A DNA stretch of 64,000 bases from an uncultured Pseudomonadota bacterium (GCA_903832085.1 CAIKZZ010000046.1:1-64000), one strand, 5' to 3'; counted from the stretch's first letter, positions 23,293 through 33,273 are shown. Made by a program: numbers and translations. Notes: generated by a model from the letters alone, not told the origin.

Positions 23293-23832
23293 ATGGCCAG
23301 GCTTAAACAATTTTACCGCGAGACGGTTGTACCCCAGCTAATGAAAGAGCTGGAGTGCAAAAACCCAATGCAGGTCCCAAAGATCGAGAAAATCACGATC
23401 AATATGGGCGTGGGCGAAGCCGTGTCTGACAAAAAGCTGATGGATAATGCCGTTGCTGATCTGATCAAGATCACAGGCCAAAAGCCGCTGTTGTGCAAAT
23501 CGAAAAAGTCGATTGCCTCTTTCAAGCTGCGCGAGGGTCTCGCAATCGGTGCGAAAGTGACCTTGCGTGGTGAGCGCATGTACGAGTTTTTGGATCGCTT
23601 AATCAGCATTGCAATGCCGCGAATTCGGGACTTCCGCGGCGTGTCAGCGCGCGCGTTTGATGGCCGTGGCAACTACAATTTCGGTGTCAAAGAGCAGATC
23701 ATTTTCCCGGAAATCCAATACGACCAGATCGACAAGATCCGGGGTATGGATATCACGATCACAACGACGGCGATGGACGATAAAGCTGGGCGCGCGCTTT
23801 TAGCGGCGTTTAGTTTTCCGTTCCGTAAGTAA
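23293..23832 (+). CDS. rplE: 50S ribosomal protein L5
   Basis: L5 binds 5S rRNA and contacts P-site tRNA and S13. Starting at ATG 23293 gives 179 residues, exactly the E. coli length; the ORF track starts one codon earlier at a TTG. Motifs include [20 protein letters not shown] and [21 protein letters not shown]. The 39-nt upstream gap contains AGGA 9 nt before the start. In E. coli, S8 represses the spc operon near this gene. Confidence 0.97.
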   Translation: MARLKQFYRETVVPQLMKELECKNPMQVPKIEKITINMGVGEAVSDKKLMDNAVADLIKITGQKPLLCKSKKSIASFKLREGLAIGAKVTLRGERMYEFLDRLISIAMPRIRDFRGVSARAFDGRGNYNFGVKEQIIFPEIQYDQIDKIRGMDITITTTAMDDKAGRALLAAFSFPFRK

Positions 23833-23848
23833 TCTAAAGGTAACGGCA

Positions 23849-24154
23849 ATGGCCAAGACCAACATGCTGGAGCGCGAGAAGCGCCGCCAGGCTCTCGCTA
23901 AGAAGCACGCAGCAAAGCGCGCTAAGCTTAGAGAAGTAATTCGCAACCCGCGCAGCACCGCCGATCAAAAGGCGACTGCTCAAGAGGCGTTGCAAAAAAT
24001 GCCACGCGACTCCAATCCGAATCGCCAGCGTAATCGCTGCAGCGAGACTGGTCGGCCGCGTGGTGTATACCGCAAGTTTGGATTGGCGCGCACGAAGCTG
24101 CGCGAGTCCATGATGCGCGGTGAGATTCCTGGATTAAGCAAGGCAAGCTGGTGA
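23849..24154 (+). CDS. rpsN: 30S ribosomal protein S14 (zinc-independent form)
   Basis: S14 completes the 30S head. The 101-residue length and the absence of paired CxxC motifs mark the zinc-free type usual in gammaproteobacteria. Conserved residues include [20 protein letters not shown] in the C-terminal half and [11 protein letters not shown] at the end. It starts [13 protein letters not shown] after AAAGGTAACGGCA. Confidence 0.97.
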   Translation: MAKTNMLEREKRRQALAKKHAAKRAKLREVIRNPRSTADQKATAQEALQKMPRDSNPNRQRNRCSETGRPRGVYRKFGLARTKLRESMMRGEIPGLSKASW

Positions 24155-24164
24155 GGACGCATCA

Positions 24165-24560
24165 ATGAGCATGACCGATCCAATTGCTGATTTCATCACA
24201 CGTATCCGTAACGGCCAGTCCGCGCGGAAAGTCGAAGTGAGTTGTGCAAGTTCCAAAGCAAAGCTTGCCATTGCGAAAGTGTTGCGTGATGAAGGCTATA
24301 TCGCTGGTTTCGCGACGGCTGCCGAGGGTGGCAAGGCGACGCTTACGGTGAAGCTTAAGTATCACGAAGGCCGCCCGGTGATTGAGCGCATTGAGCGCGT
24401 CAGCCGACCGGGATTGCGCGCCTATCGCGGCAAGGCCGCGTTACCAAAGATCCTTGGCGGACTTGGTATCGCGATCGTGTCGACCTCGCGTGGTGTCATG
24501 ACAGATCGTCAGGCACGCGCTGCGGGTGAGGGCGGCGAAGTCCTGTGTGTGGTTTCCTGA
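24165..24560 (+). CDS. rpsH: 30S ribosomal protein S8
   Basis: S8 organises the 16S central domain and is the translational repressor of the spc operon in E. coli. The 131-residue protein (130 in E. coli) starts [18 protein letters not shown] and ends with the signature [22 protein letters not shown]. It sits 10 nt from both neighbours. Confidence 0.97.
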   Translation: MSMTDPIADFITRIRNGQSARKVEVSCASSKAKLAIAKVLRDEGYIAGFATAAEGGKATLTVKLKYHEGRPVIERIERVSRPGLRAYRGKAALPKILGGLGIAIVSTSRGVMTDRQARAAGEGGEVLCVVS

Positions 24561-24570
24561 GGTTATCGAC

Positions 24571-25098
24571 ATGTCACGAGTCGCAAAAAAACCTGTCGAT
24601 CTTCCAAAAGGCGTAACCGCTACGGTCGCCGATGGAACGGTCACGGTGAAAGGTGCCAAAGGCGCTTTGTCGTTCACGCTTGCACCAGGGATCTCTATCT
24701 CGCAGGTGAGCGATACGCTGACGGTACAGTCTGAGACGGCTGAGCGCGTCATGGTTGCTGGTAGCACGCGCGCCCATCTGGCGAATATGGTGCACGGCGT
24801 CAGTGCTGGCTTCGAGCGCAAGCTTGAGCTGGTCGGTGTTGGTTATCGCGCATCTGTTCAGGGTAAAGCATTGAATTTGACGCTCGGGTTTTCACACCCG
24901 GTCGTTTACGCGGTGCCAGAGGGCATCACGATCGAGACGCCGACACAAACGGAAATTGTTATTAAGGGTACCGACCGCCAGCGTGTGGGGCAGGTAGCCG
25001 CAGACATCCGTGGATATCGTCCGCCAGAGCCTTACAAGGGCAAAGGTGTGCGGTATTCGGGCGAGAAGATCGAGCTCAAGGAAGCTAAGAAGAAGTAG
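24571..25098 (+). CDS. rplF: 50S ribosomal protein L6
   Basis: L6 binds near the sarcin-ricin loop and the factor-binding site. The ATG at 24571 gives 175 residues (177 in E. coli), starting [15 protein letters not shown]; the ORF-track start at 24526 lies inside rpsH. The C-terminal signature [20 protein letters not shown] is intact. Confidence 0.97.
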   Translation: MSRVAKKPVDLPKGVTATVADGTVTVKGAKGALSFTLAPGISISQVSDTLTVQSETAERVMVAGSTRAHLANMVHGVSAGFERKLELVGVGYRASVQGKALNLTLGFSHPVVYAVPEGITIETPTQTEIVIKGTDRQRVGQVAADIRGYRPPEPYKGKGVRYSGEKIELKEAKKK

Positions 25099-25104
25099 GT
25101 CGTC

Positions 25105-25470
25105 ATGAAGAAGATCATTGACAAGAAGGGCACTCGCTTACGGCGTGCGGCCCGGACCCGAGCGAAGATTCGTGAACTGCGAGTTGCACGTCTGACGGTA
25201 CATCGTACCCCTCAGCACATGTATGCGCAGATCATCGATGGCGAGGGTGGCAAGGTTTTGGCCAGTGCCTCAACGCTGCAAGACAGCGTGAAGCAAGGGT
25301 TGAAAGGCACTGGAAATGCGGTTGCAGCAGCAGCCGTTGGCAAGGCGATTGCCGAACGTGCGAAGGGTGCAGGTATTACTACTGTTGCATTCGATCGTGC
25401 GGGATTTCGCTATCACGGCCGCGTAAAAGCGTTGGCTGATGCCGCCCGCGAGGGCGGGCTCGTTTTCTAA
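25105..25470 (+). CDS. rplR: 50S ribosomal protein L18
   Basis: L18 binds 5S rRNA together with L5 and L25. The 121-residue protein (117 in E. coli) has an Arg-rich N-terminus ([20 protein letters not shown]), then [20 protein letters not shown], and the C-terminal [21 protein letters not shown] signature. It begins 6 nt after rplF. Confidence 0.97.
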   Translation: MKKIIDKKGTRLRRAARTRAKIRELRVARLTVHRTPQHMYAQIIDGEGGKVLASASTLQDSVKQGLKGTGNAVAAAAVGKAIAERAKGAGITTVAFDRAGFRYHGRVKALADAAREGGLVF

Positions 25471-25497
25471 TTAAAGACTGCAGGCAGGGATTTCACC

Positions 25498-26004
25498 ATG
25501 GCGAGACCCGACAAGACGGCCAGCGGCGATGACATGATCGAGAAGCTGGTCGCGGTTAACCGCACAGCGAAGGTCGTGAAGGGTGGTAAGCAGTTCGGCT
25601 TTACCGCTCTAACAGTCGTCGGCGACGGAGCCGGAAAAGTGGGCTTTGGTTACGGCAAAGCACGTGAAGTGCCGCTGGCAATCGCGAAAGCGATGATGCA
25701 AGCGCGCAAAAATATGCTTTCCGTGCCGCTGCGCGCTGATTCCATTCACTACGCAATTAAAGGTCGTCATGGGACGACAACTGTCTATATGCAGCCCGCA
25801 TCGGGCGGTACCGGCGTTATTGCTGGTGGCGGTATGCGCGCGGTGTTCGAGTGTGCAGGAGTGCGTAACGTACTGGCGAAGAGCTACGGCTCGCGTAACC
25901 CGATTAACGTTGTGCGCGCCACATTTGATGCGCTTACAAATATTTCTTCGCCAGAAAACATCGCCGCGAAGCGTGGCAAGTCGATTGAAGAAATTCTCAC
26001 CTGA
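25498..26004 (+). CDS. rpsE: 30S ribosomal protein S5
   Basis: S5 is at the mRNA entry channel and affects fidelity. The 168-residue protein (167 in E. coli) has the N-terminal dsRBD-like domain ([19 protein letters not shown]). It also has the glycine-rich [20 protein letters not shown] and [20 protein letters not shown] motifs. The start is ATG at 25498. Confidence 0.97.
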   Translation: MARPDKTASGDDMIEKLVAVNRTAKVVKGGKQFGFTALTVVGDGAGKVGFGYGKAREVPLAIAKAMMQARKNMLSVPLRADSIHYAIKGRHGTTTVYMQPASGGTGVIAGGGMRAVFECAGVRNVLAKSYGSRNPINVVRATFDALTNISSPENIAAKRGKSIEEILT

Positions 26005-26033
26005 AGGTGTGAATAGATTTAAGGAATGTCTGT

Positions 26034-26216
26034 ATGAGCGGCAAGATCAAAGTGACACAGAAGCGCAGCACCGCAGGGGTGCTCAGAAACATCAGGGCCT
26101 CCGTGCGAGGACTTGGTCTTAGACGTATTGGCCACACGGTCGAGGTGATTGATACGCCAGCAAATCGCGGCATGATCAATGCGGCTTCGCACCTGTTGGC
26201 AGTCGACAAGCCGTAA
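26034..26216 (+). CDS. rpmD: 50S ribosomal protein L30
   Basis: L30 is a small peripheral 50S protein that some bacteria lack. The 60 residues (59 in E. coli) include [21 protein letters not shown], followed by [21 protein letters not shown]. It is placed between rpsE and rplO as usual, with 29- and 15-nt gaps. Confidence 0.95.
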   Translation: MSGKIKVTQKRSTAGVLRNIRASVRGLGLRRIGHTVEVIDTPANRGMINAASHLLAVDKP

Positions 26217-26231
26217 ATTCAAGGTATCGCC

Positions 26232-26672
26232 ATGAAACTGAATGACATTCATCCTGCCGAGGGCAGCAAGAAGAACCGCCTGCGCGTAGGTCGCGGCGCG
26301 TCTGCTGGCCAGGGAAAAACGTGTGGTCGCGGCGTCAAGGGACAGCGCGCTCGCAAAGGCGGTTACCACAAGGTCGGCTTCGAAGGCGGCCAGATGCCAC
26401 TGCAGCGGCGCTTGCCTAAAATGGGCTTCCGTTCGAAGGTCAAAGCAACTCGCGCCGAGATCACTCTCGATACGCTGTCCCGCCTGTCTGGTAAGAATGG
26501 TGGTGTGGTGGACCTCGCGACTTTGAAGGCGGCGAGCGCCGTGCCTGCGGGTATCGAGAAGGTCAAAATCATTTTGTCCGGATCGATTGCCGTGGCTGTG
26601 ACCATCAAAGGTCTGCATGCAACGAAGGGTGCGCGGGCTGCGATTGAAGCGGCCGGCGGCCGGTTAGAGTAA
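26232..26672 (+). CDS. rplO: 50S ribosomal protein L15
   Basis: L15 is a late-assembly 50S protein with a long extension into 23S rRNA. The 146-residue protein (144 in E. coli) starts [20 protein letters not shown]. It has the Gly-rich basic region [19 protein letters not shown] and then [17 protein letters not shown]. secY begins 4 nt after the stop. Confidence 0.97.
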   Translation: MKLNDIHPAEGSKKNRLRVGRGASAGQGKTCGRGVKGQRARKGGYHKVGFEGGQMPLQRRLPKMGFRSKVKATRAEITLDTLSRLSGKNGGVVDLATLKAASAVPAGIEKVKIILSGSIAVAVTIKGLHATKGARAAIEAAGGRLE

Positions 26673-26676
26673 GACG

Positions 26677-28041
26677 TTGGCTGCAGATGGCGCAAATCAG
26701 ATGGCCGGTTTCGGTGCCGCTACGCGGTTGACCGAGATACGTCAGCGCCTGATGTTTTTGTTTGGCGGATTGGTCGTGTATCGGACTGGGACTTTTATTC
26801 CGATTCCAGGTATCGATCCGATCGCGCTTGCAAAGTTTTTCCAAGAGCAAGAAGGGACCATTCTTGGTCTTTTCAACATGTTCTCAGGTGGAGCATTGTC
26901 GCGATTGTCGATCTTTGCATTGGGTGTGATGCCATATATTTCGTCCTCCATCATTATTCAGATGGTGGCGGTGGTATATCCGCCATGGGCAGAGTGGAAA
27001 AAAGAGGGTGAGGCTGGGCGGCGTCGAGTGACGCAACTGACGCGCTATGCCACGGTATTTTTAGCGGTTTTTCAGGGTTTGGGGGCGGCCTACGCGTTTC
27101 AAAACCAAGGTGTCGTGCTGAACGCTGGTTGGTATTTTCTACTAACGGCTACGGTGACACTGACCACGGGTACATTGTTTTTGATGTGGCTCGGCGAGCA
27201 GATCACTGAGCGCGGCATCGGTAACGGCATCTCGATGATCATTCTGTCCGGCATTATTGCTGGGCTGCCAGCCGCTTTGGGTAACAGCTTTACGCAGATC
27301 GGCACCGGTGAAATGAACCCAGCGTTTGCGATTTTGTTGTTGTTGGTGATTGCCGGCGTGACGATGTTTGTGGTGTTTGTGGAAAGCGGGCAACGGCGTA
27401 TCGCAGTGAACTATGCGAAGCGCATGGTTGGGCGACGCATGATGGCCGGTCAGACCAGTCACTTGCCGTTTAAGATGAACATGTCGGGTGTGATCCCGCC
27501 TATTTTTGCCTCGTCTTTGTTGCTGTTTCCAGCGACGCTGGCGAACTTTGCAGGTACTGGCGCTGGCGAGAACGGCATGGCAGGGGGCTTTAAAAGCTTC
27601 ATGCAAGGCTTGGCCGCATCGTTAGGCTATGGGCAGCCGCTGCACATGGTCTTGTATGGCGCTTTGATTGTGTTTTTCTGTTTCTTTTATACGGGCTTGG
27701 TTTTTAACTCGCGTGAAACTGCCGATAACCTAAAAAAGGCCGGTGCGTTCATTCCAGGAATCCGCCCAGGGCAGCAGACGGGCGAATACATCGACCGTGT
27801 GTTGACTCGCTTGACCCTTTGGGGTGCGGTGTACGTCACCGCAGTGTGTTTGTTGCCAGAGATTTTGATTTCCTGGGGTAATGTGCCGTTTTACTTCGGC
27901 GGTACATCGCTCCTCATCATTGTGGTCGTGGTTATGGACTTTATTGCCCAGCTACGCGCACACATGATGTCCCATCAGTACGAAGGCTTGATTAAGAAGG
28001 CCAACCTGCGCGGCGCAAGCCGTCAGGGTGCGCTGCGCTAA
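26677..28041 (+). CDS. secY: Preprotein translocase channel subunit SecY
   Basis: SecY is the ten-helix protein-conducting channel of the inner membrane, partner of SecE (207-593). The 454-residue protein (443 in E. coli) carries FIPIPGIDP early, the first helices with ISSSIIIQM, and the conserved [18 protein letters not shown] loop. The start is uncertain: TTG 26677 (ORF track) gives a normal-length N-terminus 4 nt after rplO, while ATG 26701 would shorten it by eight residues. Neither has a strong Shine-Dalgarno, and coupling to rplO is likely. Confidence 0.95.
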   Translation: MAADGANQMAGFGAATRLTEIRQRLMFLFGGLVVYRTGTFIPIPGIDPIALAKFFQEQEGTILGLFNMFSGGALSRLSIFALGVMPYISSSIIIQMVAVVYPPWAEWKKEGEAGRRRVTQLTRYATVFLAVFQGLGAAYAFQNQGVVLNAGWYFLLTATVTLTTGTLFLMWLGEQITERGIGNGISMIILSGIIAGLPAALGNSFTQIGTGEMNPAFAILLLLVIAGVTMFVVFVESGQRRIAVNYAKRMVGRRMMAGQTSHLPFKMNMSGVIPPIFASSLLLFPATLANFAGTGAGENGMAGGFKSFMQGLAASLGYGQPLHMVLYGALIVFFCFFYTGLVFNSRETADNLKKAGAFIPGIRPGQQTGEYIDRVLTRLTLWGAVYVTAVCLLPEILISWGNVPFYFGGTSLLIIVVVVMDFIAQLRAHMMSHQYEGLIKKANLRGASRQGALR

Positions 28042-28076
28042 GGCGCGGCCCCTTCGCCCATAGAGGACCTTGAGTC

Positions 28077-28190
28077 ATGAAAGTCCGTCCGTCCGTTAAG
28101 AAGATTTGCAAGAACTGCAAGGTGGTTCGCCGCCGCGGGATCGTGTACATCATTTGCTCTGATGCTCGCCACAAGCAGCGCCAGGGGTAA
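28077..28190 (+). CDS. rpmJ: 50S ribosomal protein L36 (zinc-binding form)
   Basis: This gene is too short for the ORF track. Translation from ATG 28077 gives 37 residues beginning [21 protein letters not shown] and ending RHKQRQG. Cys11, Cys14, Cys27 and His32 form the zinc ribbon of the C+ type. E. coli L36 has 38 residues. It lies 35 nt after secY, the usual end of the spc operon, with AGAGGACC upstream. Zinc-free paralogues (ykgO type) usually lack these cysteines, so this is the primary zinc-dependent copy. Confidence 0.96.
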   Translation: MKVRPSVKKICKNCKVVRRRGIVYIICSDARHKQRQG

Positions 28191-28202
28191 TCGCGGGTCT
28201 GG

Positions 28203-28241
28203 TTTGGTGAAAAGGCCCTTTTCGGGGTTATTTTGACCAAA
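28203..28241 (+). terminator. Weak inverted repeat after rpmJ
   Basis: TTTGGTgAAAA...TTTTgACCAAA pairs over ten positions with one mismatch, around a 17-nt loop. It ends in ATTT. It could mark the end of the spc transcript before the alpha-operon promoter, but the stem is AT-rich and the loop large, so this is a weak call. Confidence 0.3.
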
Positions 28242-28257
28242 TTTAAGGCTCGATAGC

Positions 28258-28286
28258 TTGAATGGTTTCTTATTTTTGGCTACACT
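28258..28286 (+). promoter_or_regulatory. Putative promoter of the alpha operon
   Basis: TTGAAT (28258-28263), a 17-nt spacer and TACACT (28281-28286) lie 37 nt before rpsM in the 132-nt rpmJ-rpsM gap. Each hexamer matches four of six consensus bases. In E. coli the alpha operon leader here binds S4 through a pseudoknot. A short leader of about 30 nt leaves little room for that structure. Confidence 0.55.
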
Positions 28287-28322
28287 GCCGCTCTTTTTCC
28301 GCGGCATTTTGTAAGGCAGCAA

Positions 28323-28703
28323 ATGGCACGTATTGCCGGTATTAATATCCCGATGAACAAGCACATTGTCATCGGCCTCACTCACATTTTCGGTGTGGGA
28401 CGTACTATCGCGCGGCACGCTTGCGAAGCGACCGGCGTAGCGCCCACGACCCGTACAAAGGATTTAACGGATGCCGAAGTGGCATCGCTGCGGTCCTACA
28501 TTGCGCGTGTCACGGTCGAGGGCGATTTGCGTCGCGAAACCTCGATGAACGTGAAACGTTTGATGGACATGGGTTCATACCGGGGTATCCGGCACCGCAA
28601 AGGCTTGCCGATGCGTGGGCAGCGGACTCGCACCAATGCACGGACCCGCAAGGGACCGCGTAAGGCTGCAGTGAAGCTGAATGCGCCTCCTGGTAAGGCC
28701 TAA
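28323..28703 (+). CDS. rpsM: 30S ribosomal protein S13
   Basis: S13 contacts P-site tRNA and L5 across the subunit bridge. The 126-residue protein (118 in E. coli) begins [20 protein letters not shown] and has the [28 protein letters not shown] signature split over its basic tail. The C-terminal tail is a few residues longer than in E. coli ([12 protein letters not shown]). First gene of the alpha operon. Confidence 0.97.
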   Translation: MARIAGINIPMNKHIVIGLTHIFGVGRTIARHACEATGVAPTTRTKDLTDAEVASLRSYIARVTVEGDLRRETSMNVKRLMDMGSYRGIRHRKGLPMRGQRTRTNARTRKGPRKAAVKLNAPPGKA

Positions 28704-28727
28704 TTCGAACTCTTAGGAAGATTCAGA

Positions 28728-29141
28728 ATGTCTGATGAGAAGCAGCAGCAAGGCTCGGATGGAAAGACGCCACGCGCAAAAAAAGCGCGTCGTCAGGTCT
28801 CTGATGCTATTGCACACGTGCACGCCTCGTTCAACAACACGATCATCACGATCTCTGACCGGCAGGGCAACGTGCTCAGCTGGGCAACATCGGGTGGCTG
28901 TGGTTTCCGTGGCTCGCGCAAGAGCACGCCGTTCGCGGCGCAGGTTGCTGCTGAGAAAGCCGGCGTAGCGGTTCAGGAATATGGCGTGCGTAATGTGGAA
29001 GTGCGCGTGAAAGGCCCAGGGCCTGGACGTGAATCCGCAGTACGAGCGTTAAATGCATGTGGCTTGAAGGTCACCAGCATTTTTGACGTGACACCGATCC
29101 CGCACAACGGCTGTCGTCCGCCGAAGAAGCGCCGCGTCTGA
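28728..29141 (+). CDS. rpsK: 30S ribosomal protein S11
   Basis: S11 is on the 30S platform near the Shine-Dalgarno helix. The 137-residue protein (129 in E. coli) has [35 protein letters not shown] and the C-terminal [18 protein letters not shown]. The N-terminus is longer and Gln/Lys-rich ([17 protein letters not shown]). Start ATG 28728 follows AGGAAGATTCAGA. Confidence 0.97.
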   Translation: MSDEKQQQGSDGKTPRAKKARRQVSDAIAHVHASFNNTIITISDRQGNVLSWATSGGCGFRGSRKSTPFAAQVAAEKAGVAVQEYGVRNVEVRVKGPGPGRESAVRALNACGLKVTSIFDVTPIPHNGCRPPKKRRV

Positions 29142-29179
29142 CGCGTCCTTCAACCCGCGATTAGTTTTCGAGGAATGCA

Positions 29180-29803
29180 ATGGCAAGGTATCTAGGTCCG
29201 AAGTGCAAGCTCTCCCGCCGCGAAGGCACCGATCTCTTTTTGAAGAGCGGAGTCAAGCCACTGGAGTCGAAGTGCAAGCTTGAAGTGCCGCCGGGCGGCG
29301 TAAAGGGCGAGCGCAAACAGCGTTTGTCAGATTATGGAATCCAGTTGCGTGAGAAGCAGAAGCTGCGCCGTATGTATGGTGTGCTCGAGCGTCAGTTCCG
29401 TAACTACTATAAAAAAGCCGCGGGCCGCCCTGGTGCGACCGGTGAGAATCTACTTAAGTCCTTAGAGCGCCGTCTCGACAATGTCGTGTATCGCATGGGC
29501 TTTGCGTCGACACGCTCGGAAGCGCGACAGCTCGTGTCGCACAAGGGCATCACGGTTAACAGCAAACTCGTCAACGTCGCGTCCTATCAGTGCAGCGCGG
29601 GCGATGTCATTGAAGTTCGTGAACATGCCAAGACGCAGGGCCGTATCGCCAATGCTTTGTCGATCGCCACACAGGCTGGTTTGCCTGATTGGGTGATCGT
29701 GGACGAGAAGAAGATGATTGGTACGTTGAAATCAGTTCCGGAGCGAGACGAAATCCTGCCGGACATCAACGAAAACCTCGTCGTTGAGTTGTATTCGAAG
29801 TAA
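29180..29803 (+). CDS. rpsD: 30S ribosomal protein S4
   Basis: S4 nucleates 30S assembly, binds the 5' domain of 16S rRNA and represses the alpha operon in E. coli. The 207-residue protein (206 in E. coli) starts [20 protein letters not shown]. The S4 RNA-binding domain runs from about residue 97 ([20 protein letters not shown], then VSHKGITVN), and the end is [12 protein letters not shown]. Confidence 0.97.
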   Translation: MARYLGPKCKLSRREGTDLFLKSGVKPLESKCKLEVPPGGVKGERKQRLSDYGIQLREKQKLRRMYGVLERQFRNYYKKAAGRPGATGENLLKSLERRLDNVVYRMGFASTRSEARQLVSHKGITVNSKLVNVASYQCSAGDVIEVREHAKTQGRIANALSIATQAGLPDWVIVDEKKMIGTLKSVPERDEILPDINENLVVELYSK

Positions 29804-29862
29804 TTGTTTTTTCGGTCCACCCCGAGTGGGGTGGCCACAGCCGCAAGCTCCAGGTGCCGCAT

Positions 29863-30864
29863 ATGCAGGGATCCGCCACAGAATTTTTGAAGCCACGCGT
29901 CGTGAAGGTGACCCCACAAGGTCCCCGCCACGCCCGTGTTGTTATTGAACCGTTTGAGCGTGGTTTTGGACACACGTTGGGCAATGCGTTACGCCGTGTT
30001 TTGCTGTCGTCGCTGCCAGGCGCCGCGATCACTGAAGTGGAAATCGATGGCGTATTGCACGAGTACACCTCCATTGAGGGCGTGCAGGAAGACGTTGTGG
30101 ATGTGCTGCTGAACCTCAAGCAGGTCGCGGTGCGCATGCACTCGCGTGATGAGTCCGAAGTGCGCCTCACCAAGAAGGGCCCAGGGCCCGTACTTGCCGG
30201 CGACATTCAGGGCGATCACGACGTTGAGATTTTGAATCCTGATCTTGTGATCGCAACGCTGACCAAGGCCGGCGAGCTGAATATGACTTTGAAGCTTGAG
30301 CGTGGTCGCGGCTATCGGCCGGCACTCGCACGTGGTTTTGAAGAGCAGACGCGGCCAATCGGTCGGTTGCAGCTTGACGCATCGTTCTCACCCGTGCGGC
30401 GCGTGACGTATACCGTTGAAGCTGCGCGTGTTGAACAGCGCACGGATCTGGACAAGTTGATCATTGACATTGAAACGAACGGAACGATCGATCCTGAGGA
30501 AGCAATCCGCCGGGCGGGCAGCATTTTGAAGGATCAGCTGTCGGTGTTCGTTGATTTGCAGGGCCAGGAAGAGGGTGGTCTTAAGTCCATTGAGGCTCAG
30601 TTTGATCCAATCTTGCTGCGACCAGTGGATGAGCTTGAGCTCACGGTACGTAGTGCGAACTGCCTTAAGGCAGAGAACATTCACTACATCGGTGATCTTG
30701 TGCAGCGCACAGAGGTTGAGCTGTTGCGCACACCAAACCTCGGTAAGAAATCACTGACCGAGATCAAGGAAGTGCTCGAGAGTCACAGCTTGTCATTGGG
30801 CATGCGACTCGAAGGCTGGCCGCCGGTGGCATTGCGGCGCGAAGACGAATACAAGACGGCCTGA
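29863..30864 (+). CDS. rpoA: DNA-directed RNA polymerase subunit alpha
   Basis: The alpha dimer scaffolds RNA polymerase assembly; its C-terminal domain binds UP elements and activators. The 333-residue protein (329 in E. coli) has the N-terminal domain motif [19 protein letters not shown] and a linker near residue 235. The alpha-CTD follows, with [19 protein letters not shown] and [13 protein letters not shown]. The ATG at 29863 ([12 protein letters not shown]) is preferred over the GTG at 29854 by comparison with the family. The 59-nt upstream gap contains a CCACCCC/GGGGTGG stem. Confidence 0.98.
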   Translation: MQGSATEFLKPRVVKVTPQGPRHARVVIEPFERGFGHTLGNALRRVLLSSLPGAAITEVEIDGVLHEYTSIEGVQEDVVDVLLNLKQVAVRMHSRDESEVRLTKKGPGPVLAGDIQGDHDVEILNPDLVIATLTKAGELNMTLKLERGRGYRPALARGFEEQTRPIGRLQLDASFSPVRRVTYTVEAARVEQRTDLDKLIIDIETNGTIDPEEAIRRAGSILKDQLSVFVDLQGQEEGGLKSIEAQFDPILLRPVDELELTVRSANCLKAENIHYIGDLVQRTEVELLRTPNLGKKSLTEIKEVLESHSLSLGMRLEGWPPVALRREDEYKTA

Positions 30865-30900
30865 TCTTAAAAGATCGGTCCTTAGCGGAAATCAGAAACT

Positions 30901-31371
30901 ATGCGTCATCATCTTTCAGGTCGGCAGCTGTCGCGGAACAGCTCACATCGCCACGCGCTGATGCGAAATCTCGCAATTGCGTTGTTGCGTTACGAGACCA
31001 TCCGTACAACCGTGCCAAAAGCAAAAGAACTGCGGCGAGTGGTCGAACCGATCATTACGCTCGGTAAGTCCGACAGCATTGCAGCACGGCGACGTGCATT
31101 CGCCCAGTTGCGTGATGACGCGCTGGTGACTAAATTATTTGAAGATTTGGGCCCACGCTTTAAGGCACGAGCCGGTGGTTACACACGCATTCTTCGTATG
31201 GAAGAGCGTGCTGGTGACTCAGCTCCCATGGCGCTGATGCAGCTCGTTGATAAGCCAGTAGCGGCGACGGCAAGCGCAGAGCCTGCAGCGAAACCGAAGC
31301 GTGCGCGCAAGGCAGCATCGGGTGAGGCGCCGGCTGAAAAGGCCCCGCGTCGCAAGAAGGCGGCAGCCTGA
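30901..31371 (+). CDS. rplQ: 50S ribosomal protein L17
   Basis: L17 is near the tunnel exit. The 156-residue protein starts [20 protein letters not shown] and has [13 protein letters not shown]-like [18 protein letters not shown], then [18 protein letters not shown]. It is about 30 residues longer than E. coli L17 (127). The excess is a C-terminal Ala/Lys/Arg-rich tail ([20 protein letters not shown]), probably disordered. Last gene of the alpha operon, followed by a strong terminator. Confidence 0.96.
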   Translation: MRHHLSGRQLSRNSSHRHALMRNLAIALLRYETIRTTVPKAKELRRVVEPIITLGKSDSIAARRRAFAQLRDDALVTKLFEDLGPRFKARAGGYTRILRMEERAGDSAPMALMQLVDKPVAATASAEPAAKPKRARKAASGEAPAEKAPRRKKAAA

Positions 31372-31424
31372 TAATTTCGACGTATTCCGGTTTTCCCGCA
31401 AGGGAGCCGGTCGTCATAGTGGTA

Positions 31425-31451
31425 GGCCGGGCTAATCCCCGGCCTTTTTTT
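31425..31451 (+). terminator. Rho-independent terminator of the alpha operon
   Basis: GGCCGGG-ctaatc-CCCGGCC (7-bp perfect GC stem) followed by seven T residues. It lies 53 nt after rplQ and ahead of the convergent pepQ, closing the ribosomal superoperon. Confidence 0.93.
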
Positions 31452-31484
31452 GTGGAACTGCCGACAAGCGCCGACGACTAAGCG

Positions 31485-32816
31485 CTACAGTGCCGCAAAG
31501 GCATCGCGAGTTAAATTCTCAGGTTCAGTCAGGCAGGTAACCACGTTATCTTCGATGCGGGCTCCGCCAAACGGCCGCAGCGCGTCAACCACGTCCCAGC
31601 AAATGCTCTTGCCGCGGTCATCGGCGCGTGCTTTTTTGAGCAGCAGGTCGATAAAGTAAATACCCGGCTCAATGGTGACCACTACGCCGACTTCTAGGCG
31701 GCGCGTTAACCGCAGATAAGGCTGGCCCGCGGGGGGCTGCAGCGTGCCGCCCTGAGACGATGCTTGGCGGCCTCCAATGTCATGGACCTGTAGTCCCAGC
31801 AAGTGACCAATCCCATGCGGAAAGAATACGCCTGTGAGTCCGGTGGCCACTGCGGCTTCGACGGAGCCGTGAATGATTCTGGCTTCGAGCAGGATCTGCG
31901 CAATCAGACGATGCGCTGCACTATGAATGTCTGGATAGGCAACCCCTGGCATGACCATGCGGCACAGCTTCTGCTGAGCTTGCTCGAGTTGCGTTATCAG
32001 TTCAAGGTACGGGCCGGGCTCGCTCGCATAACTACGCGTGATATCCGATCCATAGCCTCTGTACTGGCCGCCCGCATCGATGAGCAGCGAGCGTGATACC
32101 AGAGGCGCTACACGCTCGAGCGTGGTGTAGTGCAAAATCGAGCCGCCCTCATTTAAGGCGATGATATTGGTGTAGGGCAGTTCCGCTTCTTGAAGCCCAC
32201 TGGCAGCGAGGTATGCAAGATGGATTGCATACTCCGAGGCACCCGCGCGGTAGGCCATTTCAGCTGCGACATGGGCGCGGGCGCCAATGGCAGAGGCAAG
32301 CCGCATGCAGGCAATTTCATAGGGTGTTTTAACGGCGCGCGCATAGTGCAATGGATCGACAATCGAGGGTGGATTTATCATTGCGAAGCTGCAACGAGGC
32401 GCATGCGCAAACTCTTCCCCAAGATACGCGGCCCGTGCCGGAATATGGGCCGGGACCTCATCTGGGCTGCGAATGATTTTGATGTCTAGCGCGCGGGTCC
32501 ATGCCGCGGTTGGTAGTGATGGCGGCTTGTGCCAGTAATCTTCGGGCTGATGGAACAGCAAGGTTGGCTTTTGTCCGGGCACGTAGATTAAGTAGGACCC
32601 TGGCGCATCGGTCACGGGCACCCAAGCCCGGAACTGAGGGTTGGCAATAAAATGTTCTGTGGTGTCGTCTAAATAGCGGTATTTGAGCTCTCCGGCACCG
32701 ATGACCAGCGCGTCGCAGCGGCTAGCAATCAATGCCCGGTCAGCGTGTTCCGTCAGGGCGGCCAGATGCGCCGGATAGAGCCGATCTAGGCCAGAAATCT
32801 GTGCCGACATGTCCAC
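31485..32816 (-). CDS. pepQ: Xaa-Pro dipeptidase (prolidase)
   Basis: A cytoplasmic metallopeptidase that splits X-Pro dipeptides. The pita-bread fold metal ligands are visible: LIDAGGQYRGYGSDITRSY (two Asp), HGIGHLLGLQVHDIGG (His), TIEPGIYF (Glu) and RIEDNVVT (Glu). The N-terminal half matches E. coli PepQ closely (NPQFRAWVPVTDAP; E. coli 443 residues). The ORF track starts at TTG 32831, but that codon lies within the GGAGG Shine-Dalgarno. GTG at 32816, 8 nt after GGAGG, is the better start; ATG at 32810 is the alternative. Divergent from the lipoprotein gene, convergent with rplQ. Confidence 0.95.
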   Translation of the reverse strand: MDMSAQISGLDRLYPAHLAALTEHADRALIASRCDALVIGAGELKYRYLDDTTEHFIANPQFRAWVPVTDAPGSYLIYVPGQKPTLLFHQPEDYWHKPPSLPTAAWTRALDIKIIRSPDEVPAHIPARAAYLGEEFAHAPRCSFAMINPPSIVDPLHYARAVKTPYEIACMRLASAIGARAHVAAEMAYRAGASEYAIHLAYLAASGLQEAELPYTNIIALNEGGSILHYTTLERVAPLVSRSLLIDAGGQYRGYGSDITRSYASEPGPYLELITQLEQAQQKLCRMVMPGVAYPDIHSAAHRLIAQILLEARIIHGSVEAAVATGLTGVFFPHGIGHLLGLQVHDIGGRQASSQGGTLQPPAGQPYLRLTRRLEVGVVVTIEPGIYFIDLLLKKARADDRGKSICWDVVDALRPFGGARIEDNVVTCLTEPENLTRDAFAAL

Positions 32817-33037
32817 GCTATATGCCTCCAAAGATTGTCCAAAGTGCGTGCGCTTTACGCGCTTTACAGGCCCAGAGTCTAGGCAGCCCCAGCCGGAAGT
32901 GCCATGGCCGTAACATTTGTGCGCAATCTGTCGAAAAGTCTGTACAATCGATCGCCGTGGACCGACGTTGGCCCGTGATGAGCGGGATAGCCCGGCCGCG
33001 ATTTCTTACCACACTTGGACTTTTGGGGTATCGACCG

Positions 33038-33244
33038 ATGAACCTGAAAATCGCTCTTGGCGCTGCCGCTTTGGCGCTTGCGCTCGTCGCCTGTGGCGGC
33101 AAAAAGGAAGACGCGGCTCCTGCTGCTACTCCTGCTGCTGCTCCTGCTGCTGATGCAGCTTCACCTGCCGCAGCGCCTGCTGCCGACGCTGCAGCTCCTG
33201 CTGCCGCACCGGCTGCTGCTCCGGCTGAAGCTCCGAAGCAGTAA
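33038..33244 (+). CDS. Small Ala/Pro-rich lipoprotein
   Basis: ATG 33038 opens a 68-residue product with a short basic start (MNLK), a hydrophobic stretch and a lipobox LVAC-G, giving an acylated Cys at residue 18. The mature part is CGGKKEDAAP followed by about 40 residues of Ala, Pro and Asp repeats (PAADAA, PAAAP). No enzymatic domain is visible; it may be a periplasmic spacer or cell-wall-associated lipoprotein. A possible -10 TACAAT lies at 32943 in the divergent region with pepQ, and a terminator hairpin follows. The ORF-track start at 32732 is not supported. Function unknown. Confidence 0.75.
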   Translation: MNLKIALGAAALALALVACGGKKEDAAPAATPAAAPAADAASPAAAPAADAAAPAAAPAAAPAEAPKQ

Positions 33245-33273
33245 TCGCAACGCGCAAGCGTTGTCGATAGGAA

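Noticed and set aside
29818-29838. CCACCCC/GGGGTGG stem before rpoA as a terminator
   Set aside because: Its T run is upstream rather than downstream, so it is not an intrinsic terminator on either strand.
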